The notes beneath the pieces are model-generated. The model was given only the letters and a program-made list of their open reading frames with translations. It did not search any database and was not told where the DNA came from. A program made the translations under genes and the position numbers. Below are positions 62,307 to 64,000 of a stretch of 64,000 nucleotides of DNA, one piece after another. The stretch's first letter is position 1. Each line of letters starts with the position of its first letter. This stretch comes from a virus. Where the stretch lies: positions 1 to 64,000 of the IMG/VR virus record IMGVR_UViG_3300045303_000221. One strand, given 5' to 3'.

Positions 62307-62321
62307 TAGAGTCTGCTCGTG
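62307..62321 (+). promoter_or_regulatory. Leaderless promoter for 62319
   Basis: TAGAGT (62307-62312), six bases, GTG 62319. Confidence 0.6.
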
Positions 62322-64000
62322 GAGCCGCACGACGATCTGTCTGAGGCCGCTGGCGGAACGCCGCCACCGAAGCGTCGCGGTGGGCAGGGCGCGAACCAGG
62401 AGTTTGAGGGCGCGCACCCGCGATCGGCGAAGGGCCGGGTGGGCGGCGGCGAGTTCGCGAAGAAGCCCGGGCAGGGCGGCGCGGCGAAGCCGAAGATGCA
62501 GGCGGTGTCGGTCGCGTCGGCGCTGAAGGCGGCCGGGGTGAAGTCGATCGCCGAGTTCCAGAAGACGCGCGGGCTGCCGGTGACGGGCAGGCTCGACTCG
62601 CGGACGATGGTGGCGCTGCGCAACGCCTACGTCGCGCACCTCGTGGACTTGCAGTCCGGCGGTGGGACGGCGGCCGGGACGAACGCGGCGGCGAAGGCCG
62701 GGGTGACGCTCGGGCTGCACGACTACGCGAAGCGCGGGATGGGCACGAAGGCAGACCCGGACTCGCGCGTGAGCCGGGTGCAGCAGACCCTGGAGCGGCT
62801 GGGCTACGACGTGCCGATCGACGGCGTGTATAGCTCCGAGCTTGAGACGGCCGTGAAGCAGTTCCAGGCCGACCACGGACTGCCCGCCACGGGCGTCGTG
62901 AGCGTGCAGACGCTGCGGCAGATGGACAAGCTCCACTCGCAGCGCGACGCCGGGAAGGAGCCGGGCGGCGGCCTGTCGGCGGACACGCCGGGCACGAAGC
63001 ACCGGGTCGGCACGGACGAGGTGAAGTCGCTCGCGAACCGGGCACGCGCCGGGCGGATCGCGCGCACCGGCCGGGTGGCGGCGACGGTGAAGACGACCAC
63101 CCCGAAGGCGAAGGCGAAGCCGACCGGCACGAAGCCGCGCAAGCCGCCTGCGACGACGGCCGTGAAGATCACCCAGGCAGCGGTCGATGAGCCGGACGAG
63201 GCGCGCTTCGACGCGCTCGTGATCGACGGCGAGGAGGTCGAGCCGACGGACGTGACGACGCTCCCCTGGTGGGACGAGGACGAGACGTTCGCGCAGGAGG
63301 CGGCGATCGACTGGCGCGAGGTGCTGCACCCCCGGAACCGGCTCGGGAAGTTCCGGCGCGTGTTCGGCGACCCGCGCCCACAGACGCACACGCAGCGGCT
63401 GGTGGCGGAGCCGCCGGTGCAGACGCGGCGCACGGCCGGGAAGCTCGGGGCGCGTCGCACACGGCGCGAGACGCCGGTGCCGGACCAGTGGGGCCAGAAG
63501 CTGATCGAGCACGCCGAGTGGAGCGACAAGGACAACAAGTGGCTCCAGGAGGGCGGGGTGCTGGCGACGGTCACGCACCTGGCGACGGCGCACCGCTGGC
63601 CGAGCATCGCGCCGTTCCAGGGGTTCGACGCGAAGTCGCTGCGCAACTCGGAGGGCGAGCTTCGGATCAGGCCGCCGCAGGAGGTGAACGGGCAGCGCAT
63701 TTTCGAGCAGTGGTGGATCACGGCCGCGATCAGCGCGGCGAAGAAGGGCGTCACCGAGATGGTGATCGCGCACGAGGTGGGGCACATGCTGGACGCATCG
63801 CTGATGCGCCCCGAGGACGGCCAGCCCGATCCGCGCAACAAGAGGATGGACTACCACTTCCACGGCAGCGAGGCAGCGGCGAACATGTCGATCGAGACGA
63901 TCGAGCGGCAGGGCTTCGCGATGTCGGCGGAGCAGCACGCGAGGTGGCGCGAGTTCCTGAAGATCGCCGTCACGCCGTCGGTGCTGGGGCAGACGAAGTA
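62319..64000 (+). CDS. Peptidoglycan-binding and zincin protein, partial, at least 560 aa
   Basis: GTG 62319 set by TAGAGT; the frame is open to the window end. Residues 33-52 have [19 protein letters not shown]. Two PG_binding_1-like modules follow: [20 protein letters not shown] (about 85-110) and [20 protein letters not shown] ... [17 protein letters not shown] (about 152-205). [14 protein letters not shown] is at 337-350. A zincin signature [17 protein letters not shown] has H485, E486 and H489. The combination suggests a wall-targeted virion protease or peptidase; the substrate is not known. It shares FAKKPG with the zeta protein. Confidence 0.78.
   Translation, partial: MEPHDDLSEAAGGTPPPKRRGGQGANQEFEGAHPRSAKGRVGGGEFAKKPGQGGAAKPKMQAVSVASALKAAGVKSIAEFQKTRGLPVTGRLDSRTMVALRNAYVAHLVDLQSGGGTAAGTNAAAKAGVTLGLHDYAKRGMGTKADPDSRVSRVQQTLERLGYDVPIDGVYSSELETAVKQFQADHGLPATGVVSVQTLRQMDKLHSQRDAGKEPGGGLSADTPGTKHRVGTDEVKSLANRARAGRIARTGRVAATVKTTTPKAKAKPTGTKPRKPPATTAVKITQAAVDEPDEARFDALVIDGEEVEPTDVTTLPWWDEDETFAQEAAIDWREVLHPRNRLGKFRRVFGDPRPQTHTQRLVAEPPVQTRRTAGKLGARRTRRETPVPDQWGQKLIEHAEWSDKDNKWLQEGGVLATVTHLATAHRWPSIAPFQGFDAKSLRNSEGELRIRPPQEVNGQRIFEQWWITAAISAAKKGVTEMVIAHEVGHMLDASLMRPEDGQPDPRNKRMDYHFHGSEAAANMSIETIERQGFAMSAEQHARWREFLKIAVTPSVLGQTK

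Noticed and set aside
1-64000. Integrase, attachment site or insertion sequence
   Set aside because: I saw no tyrosine or serine recombinase, transposase or matching direct repeats of att type, so neither lysogeny nor mobile elements can be claimed from this window.

Overview
The window is part of a double-stranded DNA tailed-phage genome (portal, large and small terminase subunits, MuF-type head protein, giant tail protein). GC is very high, GTG starts are frequent, most genes overlap by 1-4 bases (ATGA, GTGA, TGATG), and several genes carry leaderless actinobacterial-type promoters. A high-GC actinobacterial host fits best, but no host gene is present to prove it. About 130 genes are recognisable; three are on the minus strand (41681-42097, 55877-56230, 56415-56618). 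Most are small proteins of unknown function, many of them Cys-rich zinc-ribbon types or membrane microproteins. Both window ends cut genes.

Layout. 0-2.6 kb: end of a DNA methyltransferase and small genes. 2.6-8.3 kb: a 1732-residue tail protein with lectin-like domains and about 28 copies of an 18-residue repeat, plus a small partner. 8.3-9.8 kb: a phage Ku and a DnaJ-like protein. 9.8-19 kb: small-gene cassettes, a lipoprotein, a HicA-like protein and the small terminase. 19-26.5 kb: SSB, a secreted lysozyme-like protein, secreted and collagen-like proteins, a DNA methyltransferase. 26.5-32 kb: LPD29-like protein, winged-helix protein, large terminase. 32-38 kb: SMARCAL1-like helicase with two HARP-like modules and a second collagen-like protein. 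38-41.5 kb: zinc-ribbon protein, HNH endonuclease, and a block of exported proteins (PASTA lipoprotein, Excalibur protein, others). 41.7-43.7 kb: minus-strand HicA protein divergent from a structural-type protein. 43.8-50 kb: small genes, a secreted HNH nuclease, a ParB/DUF6551-like protein. 50-55.3 kb: portal and a MuF-zincin fusion. 55.4-58.5 kb: small genes, one tRNA, one tRNA-like element in a structured leader. 58.5-64 kb: a zeta-toxin-domain protein, a putative non-coding RNA, a third collagen-like protein, and a peptidoglycan-binding/zincin protein running off the end.

Expression. Two promoter designs share a TANNNT -10 box. In the first, a G/C-rich motif near CAC-nnn-GTG abuts TANNNT, followed by a short untranslated hairpin and an AGAGAGG ribosome-binding site; about 20 copies occur, and their stem sequences differ while pairing is kept. 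In the second, TANNNT lies 6-8 bases before an ATG or GTG with no ribosome-binding site, which implies leaderless mRNA; all three minus-strand genes use this. Perfect hairpins, several with TCCG tetraloops, separate transcription units.

Most notable content: a group of virion-type proteins (42141, 52179, 58471, 62319) that share an HP-x-x-R-x-G-x-F-like motif next to different domains (zincin, zeta kinase, peptidoglycan binding). This may be a modular set of phage-delivered enzymes.
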